Origin: Apilactobacillus nanyangensis
Lineage (GTDB): Bacteria; Bacillota; Bacilli; Lactobacillales; Lactobacillaceae
Assembly (NCBI RefSeq): GCF_016861915.1
Contig: NZ_BOLX01000012.1
Location: forward strand, 1 to 61,625
Length of the DNA stretch: 61,625 nucleotides
Direction of reading: 5' to 3'
Below, in pieces: positions 49,166 through 59,689 of this stretch. Each line of letters starts with the position of its first letter. Position 1 is the first letter of the stretch. A model generated the notes under the pieces. The model did not search any database and was not told the DNA's origin. It saw nothing but the letters and a program-made list of their open reading frames with translations. Both the position numbers and the translations under genes were made by a program.

Positions 49166-50104
49166 ATGCAAACACATTTTTTAGATCTTAATCAGTTAAA
49201 TGATGACGAAATCATGGGACTAATTAAATTAGCCATCGAGTATCGAGACGGTAAACTAGTGAAGCTAAAACGTCCGGTCTACTTCGCTAACATGTTCTAT
49301 GAAAACAGTACGCGGACACACACATCATTTGAAATGGCTGAACGCAAGTTAGGCATCACACCGATTAACATTGACCCTAAGAATAGCTCGGTGCAAAAGG
49401 GTGAGACCTTATCAGATACAGTTAAGACCTTACAAGCAATCGGAGCAGATGGGGTGGTCATCAGACATAAGACGACCGGTTGGTATGAACCACTAGTCGA
49501 CGACAAAAGAATCCACACAGCGTTGGTAAATGCCGGAGACGGTAGCGGCCAACATCCATCACAAAGTTTGCTAGACTTGCTTACCATCTACGACGAGTTC
49601 AAAAAGTTCAAAGGCTTAAAGATTGCCATTGTCGGAGACTTACTTCATTCCAGAGTGGCACGCTCGAACGCTGAAATTTTGAAACGACTAGGCGCCAAGT
49701 TATACTTCGCCGGACCAGACGAATGGTACCCAAGTGATTTCGATAACTTCGGGGAATTCACCAACATCGACACTATCGTCGGTAAAGTCGACGTCATGAT
49801 GATGCTAAGGGTGCAACTGGAAAGACTAAACGAGGATGCGCGTGAAAGTTTCACCGCCGTCGAATACGCCAACATCTTCGGACTAACCGAGGAACGTGGC
49901 AGCAAGATGAAGAAGAAAGCCATCATCATGCATCCGGCACCGGTCAATCGCAACATCGAAATCGCCGATTCACTTGTCGAAGCACCACAATCGAGAATCT
50001 TTCGACAAATGCAAAACGGGGTGTTCGCCAGAATGGCCATCCTAACATCAATCCTAAAGAGTAAAGACTTAATTGCGGAGGACGAATATGAAGACATTAA
50101 TTAA
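49166..50104 (+). CDS. pyrB: Aspartate carbamoyltransferase catalytic chain
   Basis: 312 residues. Carbamoyl phosphate site FYENSTRTHTSFEMAERKLG (STRT at about 49-52), second-subunit loop SSVQKGETLSDT, GSGQHPSQSLLDLLTI, and HPAPVNRNIEI near the C-terminus. It makes carbamoyl-aspartate. First gene of pyrB-pyrC-carA-carB-pyrD. Its 3' end overlaps pyrC by 17 bases. SD AGGAGG. Codons here use more C-ending triplets than the flanking regions. Confidence 0.97.
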   Translation: MQTHFLDLNQLNDDEIMGLIKLAIEYRDGKLVKLKRPVYFANMFYENSTRTHTSFEMAERKLGITPINIDPKNSSVQKGETLSDTVKTLQAIGADGVVIRHKTTGWYEPLVDDKRIHTALVNAGDGSGQHPSQSLLDLLTIYDEFKKFKGLKIAIVGDLLHSRVARSNAEILKRLGAKLYFAGPDEWYPSDFDNFGEFTNIDTIVGKVDVMMMLRVQLERLNEDARESFTAVEYANIFGLTEERGSKMKKKAIIMHPAPVNRNIEIADSLVEAPQSRIFRQMQNGVFARMAILTSILKSKDLIAEDEYEDIN

Positions 50105-51356
50105 AAACGTGTATGTAGATAACCAATTAACATCCATCCTAATCGAAGATAATAAAATCAAGGCCATCGGCACTAACCTAGGCGACAAGTTCAATCACGT
50201 GATCGACGGAAACGGGGCAACTGCACTACCCGGACTAGTCGACGTCCACGTCCACTTCAGAGATCCCGGACTAACTTATAAGGAAACCACAGAGACCGGA
50301 AGTAAGGCCTCAGCACACGGTGGCTTCACCAGTGTCTGTGTAATGCCAAACGTCAAACCGGTTGTGGACACACCACACGAGTTACAAGAACAATTAAGTC
50401 TAAACCAACGTGAGAGTGTTGTGCATGCCTACCAATACGCCGCAATCTCCAAGCAACTAATCGCATACAAGCCAACCGACTTCACCCAAATGGCTGAGAT
50501 GGGCGCCATCGCGTTTACCAACGACGGCCACGGAGTCCAAAACGCCGAAACAATGTACTTAGCCATGAAGGAAGCTCAAAAGCTAAACAAACCACTAGTA
50601 GCCCACGTCGAAGACGACTCACTAATCAACGGAGGGGTGATGAACGCGGGAGCTAAGGCCGACGAACTAGGCCTTCCAGGGATGTCACCACTATCCGAAT
50701 CATCACAACTAGCCAGAGATTTGGTTCTAGCAAAAGACACCGGCGTTCACTACCATGTCGCTCACATCTCAACTAAGGAATCAGTCGAACTAGTCAGAAT
50801 GGCCAAACAACGAGGCGTTAACGTTACCGCCGAGGTTTCACCACATCATCTACTACTAGACGACTCAATGATTGAATCAGACAACCCAATGATGAAGATG
50901 AACCCACCGCTAAGAAGTCCAGAAGACAGACACGCACTAATCGCTGGTCTAATGGATGGGACAATCGACATGGTTGCGACCGACCATGCACCACATAGTG
51001 AAAAGGAAAAATCAGGATCAATGAAGGATGCTGCATTCGGAATTGTCGGTATCGAAACAGCATTCAGCCTAATGTACACCAGCTTTGTTAAATCAGGATT
51101 GGTTGACCTAAAGACATTGGTGAAATGGATGAGCAAAAATCCAGCTGACATCTTCCACTTACCTGCGGGTAGGTTAGAAGAGGGCCAACCAGCTGATTTA
51201 ACCTTGATGGATTTAGACGATGAATACGAAATCGATGCCAACGACTTCTTGTCAAAGGGTAAGAACTCACCATTCATCGGCCAAAAGGTATATGGCAAGA
51301 CAAAACTAACATTAGTAGACGGCAACGTCGCATATCAAGATGGGAGCGTGGAATAG
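50088..51356 (+). CDS. pyrC: Dihydroorotase
   Basis: 422 residues from ATG 50088, with SD GGAGGACG; an upstream in-frame start at 50073 would precede the SD. Zn-binding DVHVHFRDPGLTYKET (about 58-73), VAHVEDDSLINGG, VAHISTKESVELV and the catalytic ATDHAPHSEKEK (about 304). Cyclises carbamoyl-aspartate to dihydroorotate. Class I (long) dihydroorotase, as in Gram-positive bacteria. Confidence 0.97.
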   Translation: MKTLIKNVYVDNQLTSILIEDNKIKAIGTNLGDKFNHVIDGNGATALPGLVDVHVHFRDPGLTYKETTETGSKASAHGGFTSVCVMPNVKPVVDTPHELQEQLSLNQRESVVHAYQYAAISKQLIAYKPTDFTQMAEMGAIAFTNDGHGVQNAETMYLAMKEAQKLNKPLVAHVEDDSLINGGVMNAGAKADELGLPGMSPLSESSQLARDLVLAKDTGVHYHVAHISTKESVELVRMAKQRGVNVTAEVSPHHLLLDDSMIESDNPMMKMNPPLRSPEDRHALIAGLMDGTIDMVATDHAPHSEKEKSGSMKDAAFGIVGIETAFSLMYTSFVKSGLVDLKTLVKWMSKNPADIFHLPAGRLEEGQPADLTLMDLDDEYEIDANDFLSKGKNSPFIGQKVYGKTKLTLVDGNVAYQDGSVE

Positions 51357-52436
51357 ATGCAAGAACGATACCTAGTATTAAAGAATGGATCAACATATGA
51401 AGGAATCGGATTTGGTTCCAAGAAGGTAGTGCACGGTGAATTGGTTTTCTCAACAGGGATGACCGGTTACCAAGAAAGCATGACCGACGCCAGTTATGAC
51501 GGTCAAATGCTAGTGTTTACCTACCCACTAATTGGAAACTATGGGGTCAACAGAGACGACATGGAAAGTTTGCACCCATCAGTCGCAGCCATCGTCGTAA
51601 ACGAAATTGCTAGATTAGTAGGAAACTGGCGCAGCAACATGACACTAACTCAATACGCTGAATTAGAGGACCTACCGGGAATTTCCCAAATCGATACCAG
51701 AGCGCTAACCCAAGAACTACGTGACGAAGGTTCCATGGAAGCTGTCATCGTCGACGACTTAGACCCAGAAACAATTAAAGCAGCCTTTGACCAACCACTA
51801 GAAAGCACCTCCGCACAAAGTGCATCAACTAGCAGCGTCTACCAAGCCCCTAACACTGGTTTGCGTGTCGCTTTAATCGACTTCGGACTAAAGGACTCCA
51901 TCTTACGTTCACTAGCGCAACGAAACCTAAACGTGACCGTCTTCCCATCAACCAGTACAGCGGAAGAAATTCTAGCCAGTCATCCAGATGGCATTCTATT
52001 ATCTAACGGACCTGGCGATCCAAAGGACCTAGAATACGTCCTACCAGTCATCCGCGAACTAGAAGAACAACTACCAATCCTAGGGATTTGTCTCGGCCAC
52101 CAACTATTCGCGCTAGCAAACGGCGCTAACACCTACAAGATGAAGTTCGGCCACCGTGGGTTTAACCACGCGATTGCAGAAGCCGGTAAAAAACAAACTT
52201 ACTTCACTTCACAAAACCACGGATACGCGGTCGATGCTAAATCAATTCCATCAACTGAACTAGAAATTACCCAAACCGAAATCAACGACGGAACTGTCGA
52301 AGGAGTGCGTTTGAAGAACAGACCAGCATTCTCGGTCCAATATCACCCAGATGCATCACCTGGACCACACGATGCTGAATACGTCTTTGATGACTTTGTA
52401 AAAGCAATGCAAGATAACCAGAAAGCGGGGATTTAA
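51357..52436 (+). CDS. carA: Carbamoyl-phosphate synthase small (glutaminase) subunit
   Basis: 359 residues. N-terminal CPSase domain ([20 protein letters not shown]) and class I glutamine amidotransferase with nucleophile Cys in [13 protein letters not shown] (about 242-254) and His/Glu in [16 protein letters not shown]. It feeds ammonia to CarB. Lying in the PyrR-controlled pyr operon, it is the pyrimidine-linked enzyme (pyrAA). It starts immediately after the pyrC stop. Confidence 0.97.
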   Translation: MQERYLVLKNGSTYEGIGFGSKKVVHGELVFSTGMTGYQESMTDASYDGQMLVFTYPLIGNYGVNRDDMESLHPSVAAIVVNEIARLVGNWRSNMTLTQYAELEDLPGISQIDTRALTQELRDEGSMEAVIVDDLDPETIKAAFDQPLESTSAQSASTSSVYQAPNTGLRVALIDFGLKDSILRSLAQRNLNVTVFPSTSTAEEILASHPDGILLSNGPGDPKDLEYVLPVIRELEEQLPILGICLGHQLFALANGANTYKMKFGHRGFNHAIAEAGKKQTYFTSQNHGYAVDAKSIPSTELEITQTEINDGTVEGVRLKNRPAFSVQYHPDASPGPHDAEYVFDDFVKAMQDNQKAGI

Positions 52437-52437
52437 G

Positions 52438-55400
52438 ATGGCAAAACGAACTGACATTAACAAGATTTTAGTAATTGGATCCGGCCCAATCATCATCGGG
52501 CAAGCTGCTGAATTTGACTACTCAGGCTCACAAGCTTGTCTAGCATTGAAAGAAGAAGGATACGAAGTAATCCTAATCAACTCCAATCCAGCGACTATCA
52601 TGACCGACACAACCATCGCCGACAAGATTTTCGTTGAACCAATCACATTGGAATTCATCAGTAAAATCATCCGCCAAGAGTTACCGGACGCCATCCTACC
52701 AACACTAGGTGGGCAAACTGGTTTGAATATGGCCAAAGAACTAGCTGACAGTAACATCCTAGATGAGTACAACGTCGAACTACTAGGGACCAAGCTAGAC
52801 GCCATCGAAGAAGCCGAAGACAGACTTCGTTTCAAAAACCTAATGGAAGAAATCGGTGAACCAGTTCCAGAATCAAAGACGGTCGAAAACATGGCAGACG
52901 CAATCGCTTTCGCCGAAGAAATCGGCTTTCCACTAGCAATTCGTCCAGCTTACACACTAGGTGGAACCGGTGGTGGATTCGCGCACAACATGGCCGAATT
53001 CGAAGAAATCATGGAAAACGGATTGCGCCTATCACCAATCAGCCAAGTCCTAGTGGAACGCTCAATCGCTGGTTTCAAAGAAATCGAAATGGAAGTAATG
53101 CGAGACCAAATCGATAACGCGATGATTGTCTGCTCAATGGAAAACGTCGATCCAGTCGGGGTCCACACCGGAGACTCAATCGTTGCCGCACCGGTGCAAA
53201 CCTTATCTGACCGCGAATACGAAATGTTAAGAGACGCCGCACTGAAGATTATCAGAGCTCTTCATATTGAAGGGGGCTGTAACGTGCAAATGGCACTAAG
53301 CCCAACTTCAATGAAGTACTACATTATCGAAGTTAACCCACGTGTCTCACGTTCATCAGCGCTAGCATCAAAGGCAACCGGATACCCAATCGCCAAGATT
53401 GCCGCCAAGATTGCGGTGGGAATTAATCTAAACGAAATCAAGAACCCGGTAACTCAAATCACACTTGCTCAGTTCGAACCAGCTTTAGATTACGTCGTAA
53501 CCAAGATTCCACGCTGGCCATTCGATAAGTTTCCACAAGCTGATAACCATCTAGGAACCCAAATGAAAGCCACCGGTGAAGTCATGGCCATCGGTCGAAA
53601 TTTCGAAGAATCTTTATTAAAGTCAGTTCGTTCTTTGGAAATTGACCAACGTTACTTTGACCCCGCCGAATATGAAAACGTCGATACTGCCGACATGCTT
53701 CAAGCAATTGAAGACCCAACCGACGATCGACTATTCATGATTGCCGAATTGATTAGAAGAGGGGCAACCATTGAACAAATCAATGCCCGCACTCAAATCA
53801 ACCTATTCTTCCTAGATAAAATCCAACACATCGTCGAAATTGAAACAGAGTTAGCAACCGACCAATCACTGCCAATGTTGAAGATGGCCAAACGTTACGG
53901 TTTCTCGGATGAATGGATTGCTAAAATCTGGGACACAGAAGAAAGCAAAGTGCGCCAAATGCGTAAGGATAACCAAATTGCCCCGGTATACAAGATGGTT
54001 GATACATCAGCTGGTGAAATTAAGGCGGCGACTCCATACTTCTACAGCACATGGGGCCAACATAGTGAATCAGAAGTATCAGACAAGAAGTCAGTCCTAG
54101 TACTAGGTTCTGGTCCAATTAGAATCGGTCAAGGAGTCGAATTCGATTACGCCACAGTTCACGGTGTGCAAACCTTACAACAACTGGGTTATGAAGCCAT
54201 TATCATGAACTCCAACCCAGAAACGGTTTCAACCGACTTCTCAATGTCAGACAAACTATACTTCGAACCACTAACCATCGAAGACGTACTAAACGTGATT
54301 GACATTGAAAAACCAGAAGGTGTTATCGTCCAATTCGGTGGTCAAACCGCCATCAACTTGGCAGAACCACTCCACGAAGCAGGCGTTAAGGTTCTAGGAA
54401 CAACCGTCGAAGACATCAACCGTGCCGAAGATCGTCACGACTTCGACCAAGTTATCAAGCAATTAAAACTACCTCAACCACAAGGTGACACCGCCACCAA
54501 TATCGATGAAGCCCTAAAGATTGCTAACCAAATTGGTTACCCAGTCATGATTAGACCTTCATACGTATTAGGTGGAAAGGCAATGGAAATTGTCCACGAT
54601 GACGAAGAACTACATCGCTACATGACTAAGGCGGTCCACGCATCCAACGACCACCCAGTCCTAATCGACCAATACCTACTAGGTTCAGAAGCAGAAGTCG
54701 ATGTTGTCTCAGACGGAGAAAATGTGGTCATTCCGGGAATTCTAGAACACATCGAAAGAGCCGGAATTCACTCAGGGGACTCAATGGGAGTATACCCACC
54801 ACAAATCATGTCACAAACTGTTCAAGACCAAATCGAAACCGCAGCGGTTGAACTAGCCAAGGCACTAAACACCAAGGGATTGATGAACGTCCAATTCGTC
54901 ATTAAAGACGACGTGGCATACGTCATCGAAGTTAACCCAAGAGCATCTCGAACAGTGCCATTCATGTCCAAGGTGGCCCACGTCCCAATGGCTGATCTAG
55001 CAACTCGCATCATGGCCGGTGAAAAACTAGCCGACCTAGGATACAAGTCAGGAGTGGTCACACCAGCCAACCGCATTAGTGTGAAATCACCGGTGTTTAG
55101 TTTCTCCAAACTACCACTAGTCGATAACACACTAGGACCTGAAATGAAATCCACCGGTGAAGCGATGGGTTCAGATACCAGCTACGCCAAGGCACTATAC
55201 AAATCATTCATCGCATCCGGAATTACAATTCCAACTTCTGGTAACGTCTTATTCACAGTTTGTGATGAAGACAAACAAGAAGCATTAGAACTAGCCAAAC
55301 GTTTCAGAAAATTAGGGTTCCAAATTAAAGCGACTGCAAACACTCACCGCTTCTTCCAAGACAACGGACTAGACAATACACTAATCCACAAGTTCTCAGA

Positions 55401-55614
55401 AGACGATGACAATAACCCGGTCAGCGAATTAAACAAGCAACACTTAAAACTAGTCGTTAACACCATCGACTCAACCGAAGCGACTTTCGACGATGAAGCA
55501 CAAATTAGAGCCGCAGCGATTGAAAACGCAGTGCCATTGTTCACCGCATTGGACACAGTCGCATCATTGTTAACAGTACTAGAAGATCAAACACTAACCG
55601 TCAACGCACTTTAG
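52438..55614 (+). CDS. carB: Carbamoyl-phosphate synthase large subunit
   Basis: 1058 residues, full length. Two homologous ATP-grasp halves ([20 protein letters not shown] near the start and [20 protein letters not shown] at about 558), [12 protein letters not shown] and [11 protein letters not shown] loops, [12 protein letters not shown] and [12 protein letters not shown] metal-binding segments, and a C-terminal MGS-like allosteric domain (about 930-1058). Makes carbamoyl phosphate from bicarbonate, ammonia and two ATP. One-base gap after carA. Confidence 0.98.
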   Translation: MAKRTDINKILVIGSGPIIIGQAAEFDYSGSQACLALKEEGYEVILINSNPATIMTDTTIADKIFVEPITLEFISKIIRQELPDAILPTLGGQTGLNMAKELADSNILDEYNVELLGTKLDAIEEAEDRLRFKNLMEEIGEPVPESKTVENMADAIAFAEEIGFPLAIRPAYTLGGTGGGFAHNMAEFEEIMENGLRLSPISQVLVERSIAGFKEIEMEVMRDQIDNAMIVCSMENVDPVGVHTGDSIVAAPVQTLSDREYEMLRDAALKIIRALHIEGGCNVQMALSPTSMKYYIIEVNPRVSRSSALASKATGYPIAKIAAKIAVGINLNEIKNPVTQITLAQFEPALDYVVTKIPRWPFDKFPQADNHLGTQMKATGEVMAIGRNFEESLLKSVRSLEIDQRYFDPAEYENVDTADMLQAIEDPTDDRLFMIAELIRRGATIEQINARTQINLFFLDKIQHIVEIETELATDQSLPMLKMAKRYGFSDEWIAKIWDTEESKVRQMRKDNQIAPVYKMVDTSAGEIKAATPYFYSTWGQHSESEVSDKKSVLVLGSGPIRIGQGVEFDYATVHGVQTLQQLGYEAIIMNSNPETVSTDFSMSDKLYFEPLTIEDVLNVIDIEKPEGVIVQFGGQTAINLAEPLHEAGVKVLGTTVEDINRAEDRHDFDQVIKQLKLPQPQGDTATNIDEALKIANQIGYPVMIRPSYVLGGKAMEIVHDDEELHRYMTKAVHASNDHPVLIDQYLLGSEAEVDVVSDGENVVIPGILEHIERAGIHSGDSMGVYPPQIMSQTVQDQIETAAVELAKALNTKGLMNVQFVIKDDVAYVIEVNPRASRTVPFMSKVAHVPMADLATRIMAGEKLADLGYKSGVVTPANRISVKSPVFSFSKLPLVDNTLGPEMKSTGEAMGSDTSYAKALYKSFIASGITIPTSGNVLFTVCDEDKQEALELAKRFRKLGFQIKATANTHRFFQDNGLDNTLIHKFSEDDDNNPVSELNKQHLKLVVNTIDSTEATFDDEAQIRAAAIENAVPLFTALDTVASLLTVLEDQTLTVNAL

Positions 55615-55625
55615 GAGGAATTCAA

Positions 55626-56570
55626 ATGTCAGTAGACTTATCAGCACAAATCGCCAACATGTCAGTAAAGAACCTATTTTTAAACGCGTCAGGAATTCAT
55701 TGTCAAACAGAGCAGGAACTAGATGAATTGATGAACGAATCAGTATCAGGAGCAATGGTAACCAAGAGTATGACTCCCAAGAGTCGTTTTGGAAATCCGC
55801 TTCCCCGTTACTACCGTATGGAAAATGGCTCTATTAACTCAATGGGGCTACCTAACCAAGGGTTCGATTACTACATTGATTACTTGAAGAATCATGAACA
55901 AAAAAAACCAATCATAGTTTCAGTGGCGGGGATGTCAAAGCAAGAAGATTTGGAGATGCTACACCAACTTCAAGATAACGACGACTACCAAGGTTTGACC
56001 GAGTTGAACCTATCCTGTCCAAACGTGATTGGCAAACCACAAATGGCCTATGATTTTGCAGCTGCTGATGACTTACTGCATGAGGTATTTAGTTTCTATA
56101 AGAAACCATTAGGAATTAAGTTACCGCCATACTTTGACCTAGTTCATTTTGACATGATTTCTGAAGTATTGAACAAGTATCCACTAAGTCACGTTAATAC
56201 GATCAACTCTGTCGGAAATGGTCTGTGGGTTGATACCAATTCTGAAACGGTTGTATTAAAGCCAAAGGGCGGCTTTGGAGGCGTCGGTGGATCAATGGTC
56301 CTACCAACCGCCTTAGCTAATGTCCGCGGCTTGCGCCAACGTCTAAACGATGACATCAAGATCATCGGAACCGGTGGAGTTACCAACGGTCGAGACGCTT
56401 TTGCCCACATTCTATGTGGTGCTGAAATGGTTTCAATTGGAACACAACTATACGAAGAAGGTTTGACTACCTTTGAAAGAGTAACCAAAGAGCTAACTGA
56501 CATTATGGAGGCCAAGGGATATACATCACTAGATGATTTCCGCGGCAAACTAAAGACAATTGAAGACTAA
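55626..56570 (+). CDS. pyrD: Dihydroorotate dehydrogenase, class 1A (fumarate type)
   Basis: 314 residues, single soluble subunit. FMN/substrate residues are in LFLNASGIHC, MVTKSMTPKSRFGNPLPRYY, NSMGLPNQGFDYYI and the catalytic-Cys loop ELNLSCPNVIGKPQ (about 127-140), with IIGTGGVTNGRDAFAHI near the end. No pyrK electron-transfer subunit adjoins and the motifs are class 1A, so fumarate is the expected acceptor. Last gene of the operon; pyrE and pyrF are not present here. Terminated at 56574-56600. Confidence 0.96.
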   Translation: MSVDLSAQIANMSVKNLFLNASGIHCQTEQELDELMNESVSGAMVTKSMTPKSRFGNPLPRYYRMENGSINSMGLPNQGFDYYIDYLKNHEQKKPIIVSVAGMSKQEDLEMLHQLQDNDDYQGLTELNLSCPNVIGKPQMAYDFAAADDLLHEVFSFYKKPLGIKLPPYFDLVHFDMISEVLNKYPLSHVNTINSVGNGLWVDTNSETVVLKPKGGFGGVGGSMVLPTALANVRGLRQRLNDDIKIIGTGGVTNGRDAFAHILCGAEMVSIGTQLYEEGLTTFERVTKELTDIMEAKGYTSLDDFRGKLKTIED

Positions 56571-56573
56571 ATA

Positions 56574-56600
56574 AAAGACCGACATATGTCGGTCTTTTTT
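56574..56600 (+). terminator. Rho-independent terminator of the pyr operon
   Basis: AAAAGACCGACAT-ATGTCGGTCTTTTTT, a strong continuous stem. Confidence 0.93.
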
Positions 56601-56613
56601 ATACATAAACTCC

Positions 56614-56701
56614 AATAATTAGAAAATAATTAGAAAAGTATGTTGACTTTCTAATTATTAGTGATATTATTCTATTAATCGCCGACGATATAACGTTATA
56701 T
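56614..56701 (+). promoter_or_regulatory. Promoter and operators of the fructosamine operon
   Basis: -35 TTGACT (56643-56648), 16-base spacer and -10 TATTAT (56665-56670). The 12-mer AATAATTAGAAA occurs twice as direct repeats one helical turn apart (56614-56625, 56625-56636) and once inverted within the spacer (TTTCTAATTATT, 56648-56659). Downstream lies the perfect palindrome ATATAACGTTATAT (56688-56701). These are strong candidate sites for the GntR protein encoded in the operon. Confidence 0.75.
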
Positions 56702-56730
56702 AATGTATTTAATTTTTAGGATGTGATTTT

Positions 56731-57534
56731 ATGAAAAAATGTTTTAAATTCATTGGGGGATTTTTTATCCTTGCGTGTTTGACTGTAATTCTTTCTTCTT
56801 GTGGAAGTTCCAATAAGTCTAGCTTAAATCAAATTAAATCAAGTGGTGTATTGAGAGTTGGAATGATTAGTTCTAACCCACCTTATGAGTTCCATACGGG
56901 TTCTTCTAATGGTGAAAGTACTTTAAGAGGATCAGACTTGCATCTAATTAAAAAATTAGCAAAAGCATTGCACGTGAAATATACAATTCAAAGTATGGAC
57001 ATGAACGGACTATTGCCATCAGTACAAGCTCATAAAGTTGATATGCTTGTAACAAGTCTATCTCCTACTCCAGAACGTGAAAAAGCTGTTGATTTTTCAG
57101 ATGTTTATTACAAGAGTGAAAATGTATTTTCAGTTAAAAAGTCAGAAGTTAATAAATACAATAAGAACCCTAAGCTATTGGATCATGCAACAATTGCTGT
57201 AGTTAATTCTTCTACTCAAGAACCAATGGTAAAGAAAATGTATCCAAACGCTACAATCAAAACATTTACTACTGTTCCTGACCTTGCTTTGGCAGTAGCG
57301 AATAATAAAGCAGATGCTTTCTGTATTGACCTTCCTACAACCAAAATCTTGTTGAATCAAAATAAAGGTCTTGGCGAAACTAACATTAAACATAACGATG
57401 CAAGTAAAGGTGCTGCAATTGTCCTACCTAAGAACACATCTAAAGATCTAAAAGAAGTTGTAAACAAGGTAATTCATGAAAATAAAGACAACTACAAAAA
57501 GTGGGTTGTTGATGAAGCGAAATATGTAAAATAA
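56731..57534 (+). CDS. Amino-acid-type ABC transporter substrate-binding lipoprotein (fructosamine uptake)
   Basis: 267 residues. Lipoprotein signal with lipobox LSSC (Cys at about 24), then a family 3 solute-binding domain: SGVLRVGMISSNPPYEF, RGSDLHLIKKLAKAL, MLVTSLSPTPEREKAVDFS and AFCIDLPTTKILL. It would capture the ligand outside and deliver it to the permease at 57550. The operon context (FrlD, FrlB) points to a fructosyl-amino acid rather than a free amino acid; that is inference. First gene of the operon. Confidence 0.88.
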   Translation: MKKCFKFIGGFFILACLTVILSSCGSSNKSSLNQIKSSGVLRVGMISSNPPYEFHTGSSNGESTLRGSDLHLIKKLAKALHVKYTIQSMDMNGLLPSVQAHKVDMLVTSLSPTPEREKAVDFSDVYYKSENVFSVKKSEVNKYNKNPKLLDHATIAVVNSSTQEPMVKKMYPNATIKTFTTVPDLALAVANNKADAFCIDLPTTKILLNQNKGLGETNIKHNDASKGAAIVLPKNTSKDLKEVVNKVIHENKDNYKKWVVDEAKYVK

Positions 57535-57549
57535 AGTTGAGGTGATTAT

Positions 57550-58221
57550 ATGTCTTTTATATCAAGCTTTTCATTTATGTCTCAGTATTGGATGATGTTT
57601 GTTCAAGGAGTTATAACAACAATTGAATTGGCGATAATTTCCATTGTTTTTGGATTTATTATCGGAATTGTATTAGCAATACTTAAAAAATCTAAATATT
57701 CTATTTTATCAATATTCGCCAAGGCTTATATTGGATTTATTAGAGATACACCATTATTAATACAAATTTACATTGTATACATTGGATTGCCTATGATTTT
57801 TGATGTTAATATCTCTGATTTTGCAACAGGTGTTATAGCTCTAACTTTATACTCAGCTGCATATATAGCTGAAATTATTCGTTCAGGTATTGAATCATTA
57901 CCTATTGGACAATTTGAAGCATCATTAGCATTGGGAATGAATAAATGGAAGATGATGAGAGATATTATTTTACCTCAAGCTATTAAAAATATTTTACCCG
58001 CATTAGGAAATCAATTTATCGGAAATGTAAAGGATTCATCTTTAGTTTCAGTTTTAGGTATTACAGACTTAATGTATCAAGCTCAGACCGTTCGTGGATC
58101 AACTGCATTGGGCGTTCAACCTATTTTAGTGGCAGCGGCGATATATCTTGTTATTACCTGGATTTTGAACTGTGGAATGTCATATGCAGAAAGGAGGATG
58201 AGCGTAAATGATATCCGTTAA
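57550..58221 (+). CDS. Amino-acid-type ABC transporter permease
   Basis: 223 residues with five transmembrane helices. HisM/GlnP-type features: [20 protein letters not shown] at the N-terminus, [20 protein letters not shown], and the EAA coupling loop [22 protein letters not shown] (about 124-145). It follows the binding protein by 15 bases and overlaps the ATPase start by 14 bases. AT-rich codon use, like the rest of this operon and unlike the adjacent pyr genes. Confidence 0.9.
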   Translation: MSFISSFSFMSQYWMMFVQGVITTIELAIISIVFGFIIGIVLAILKKSKYSILSIFAKAYIGFIRDTPLLIQIYIVYIGLPMIFDVNISDFATGVIALTLYSAAYIAEIIRSGIESLPIGQFEASLALGMNKWKMMRDIILPQAIKNILPALGNQFIGNVKDSSLVSVLGITDLMYQAQTVRGSTALGVQPILVAAAIYLVITWILNCGMSYAERRMSVNDIR

Positions 58222-58939
58222 GAATTTATCTAAAAATTATGGAAACAATAAAGTTGTAAAAAATGTTGATTTAGAAGTAAAAAAAGGTGAAGTAGTAGTT
58301 ATTATTGGTCCTTCTGGTTCTGGTAAAAGTACTCTTTTGAGGTGTTTGAACTTATTGGAAAGACCAAATGAAGGTACTATTAAGTTTAATGATAAGAATA
58401 TTGATATAAACATGAAAGATGTAAAATCAATCAGAACTAAGGTTGGTATGGTATTTCAACAATTCAATTTATTCCCCCATTTTACAGTGTTGGAAAATGT
58501 ATGCCACGCTCCAGTAGTAGTTCAGAAAAAGCCTAGAAAGACTGCCGAAGAAGATGCTAAAAAATTATTGGAATCAGTTGGTTTAGGAGATAAGAAAGAT
58601 GCATATCCTTCTTCTTTATCTGGAGGCCAACAGCAAAGAGTGGCTATTGCAAGAACGTTAGCTATGAATCCGGATGTTCTTTTATTCGATGAACCTACAT
58701 CAGCTTTGGATCCTGAAATGGTAACAGATGTATTACGTGTAATGAGAGACTTAGCTCAGCATGGTAGAACAATGATTATCGTTACGCATGAAATGGGATT
58801 TGCTAAAGAAGTTGCTGATAGGGTTGTGTTCTTTGATAAAGGGAAAATCGTTGAAACGGGAACCCCAAAAGAAATATTCGATTTTCCTCAACATGAAAGA
58901 ACATGTGATTTTATATCGAGAGTACTGCATGTTATATAG
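58208..58939 (+). CDS. Amino-acid-type ABC transporter ATP-binding protein
   Basis: 243 residues. Walker [10 protein letters not shown] (about 33-41), [20 protein letters not shown] (Q-loop), signature [16 protein letters not shown], Walker [16 protein letters not shown] and switch VTHEMGF. GlnQ/HisP-type polar amino-acid import ATPase. Start overlaps the permease gene; SD AGGAGG lies within it. Third component of the importer. Confidence 0.94.
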   Translation: MISVKNLSKNYGNNKVVKNVDLEVKKGEVVVIIGPSGSGKSTLLRCLNLLERPNEGTIKFNDKNIDINMKDVKSIRTKVGMVFQQFNLFPHFTVLENVCHAPVVVQKKPRKTAEEDAKKLLESVGLGDKKDAYPSSLSGGQQQRVAIARTLAMNPDVLLFDEPTSALDPEMVTDVLRVMRDLAQHGRTMIIVTHEMGFAKEVADRVVFFDKGKIVETGTPKEIFDFPQHERTCDFISRVLHVI

Positions 58940-58953
58940 AAAGTGTGATTTTT

Positions 58954-59667
58954 TTGATAAATAAAGATGATAAACTTCCATTATACATTCAAGTGAAAAA
59001 TGATTTGATAGCAAAAATCAATAATCACGTATATAAGGTGGGAGACAAGTTACCGACTGAAGATGAGTTAGAAAGTATCTTTGGCGTAAGTCGAATAACT
59101 ATTCGTCGTACCATTTCTGACATGGAAGAAGACGGTTATCTTTTGAAAAAACAAGGTAAGGGTACTTTTGTCATTGAAAACCAGGTAAAGAGAAATTTAT
59201 TAACACTAAATGGATACAGTGATTTCATGTCTTCTATCAACCAAAAACCAAAAAGAAAAATCATTAAAGTAACAACATATGAAAAAGACGAATGGATTTC
59301 GGAACAATTAAAGCTGGATAATGAAGCAACATATACGGTTCTATCAAGAGTATTGAAGTTAGCGGATGGGAACTTTGGATACGAAATTAATTATTATCCA
59401 AAAGTTTATTTTCCAGAAATTGAAAAATTTATTTCTGATAATAGATCAACTACGGATTTATTAAGTACGCGTTATCACTGCTCAGTAAAGAATAGTAAAA
59501 AGATAATCAATATGAGCTTTGCAAATACAGAAATTGCCAACTATTTAAATGTTCTCAAGGGAGAGCCGTTATTCAAAGTAGATAAAATTAATTATGACGT
59601 TAATGAAAAGCCTGTTTTTGTTTCAGTTATGTATTATGTTGGTGCAAAAACAACTTTCGTTGTCTAG
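58954..59667 (+). CDS. frlR: GntR-family regulator with UTRA domain (FrlR-like)
   Basis: 237 residues from TTG 58954, giving (M)INKDDKLPLYIQVKNDL, the standard GntR start; GTG 58945 is the alternative. Winged helix LPTEDELESIFGVSRITIRR (about 31-50) and DMEEDGYLLKKQGKGTF, then UTRA (YTVLSRVLKLADGNFGYEIN). It sits inside the operon, between importer and catabolic enzymes, as expected for a ligand-relieved repressor sensing a phosphorylated fructosamine. The symbol is by context. Confidence 0.8.
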   Translation: MINKDDKLPLYIQVKNDLIAKINNHVYKVGDKLPTEDELESIFGVSRITIRRTISDMEEDGYLLKKQGKGTFVIENQVKRNLLTLNGYSDFMSSINQKPKRKIIKVTTYEKDEWISEQLKLDNEATYTVLSRVLKLADGNFGYEINYYPKVYFPEIEKFISDNRSTTDLLSTRYHCSVKNSKKIINMSFANTEIANYLNVLKGEPLFKVDKINYDVNEKPVFVSVMYYVGAKTTFVV

Positions 59668-59689
59668 TCATACGATTGGGAGAATTATT

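Noticed and set aside
53909-54100. ORF inside carB
   Set aside because: Alternative-frame shadow of carB without its own SD.
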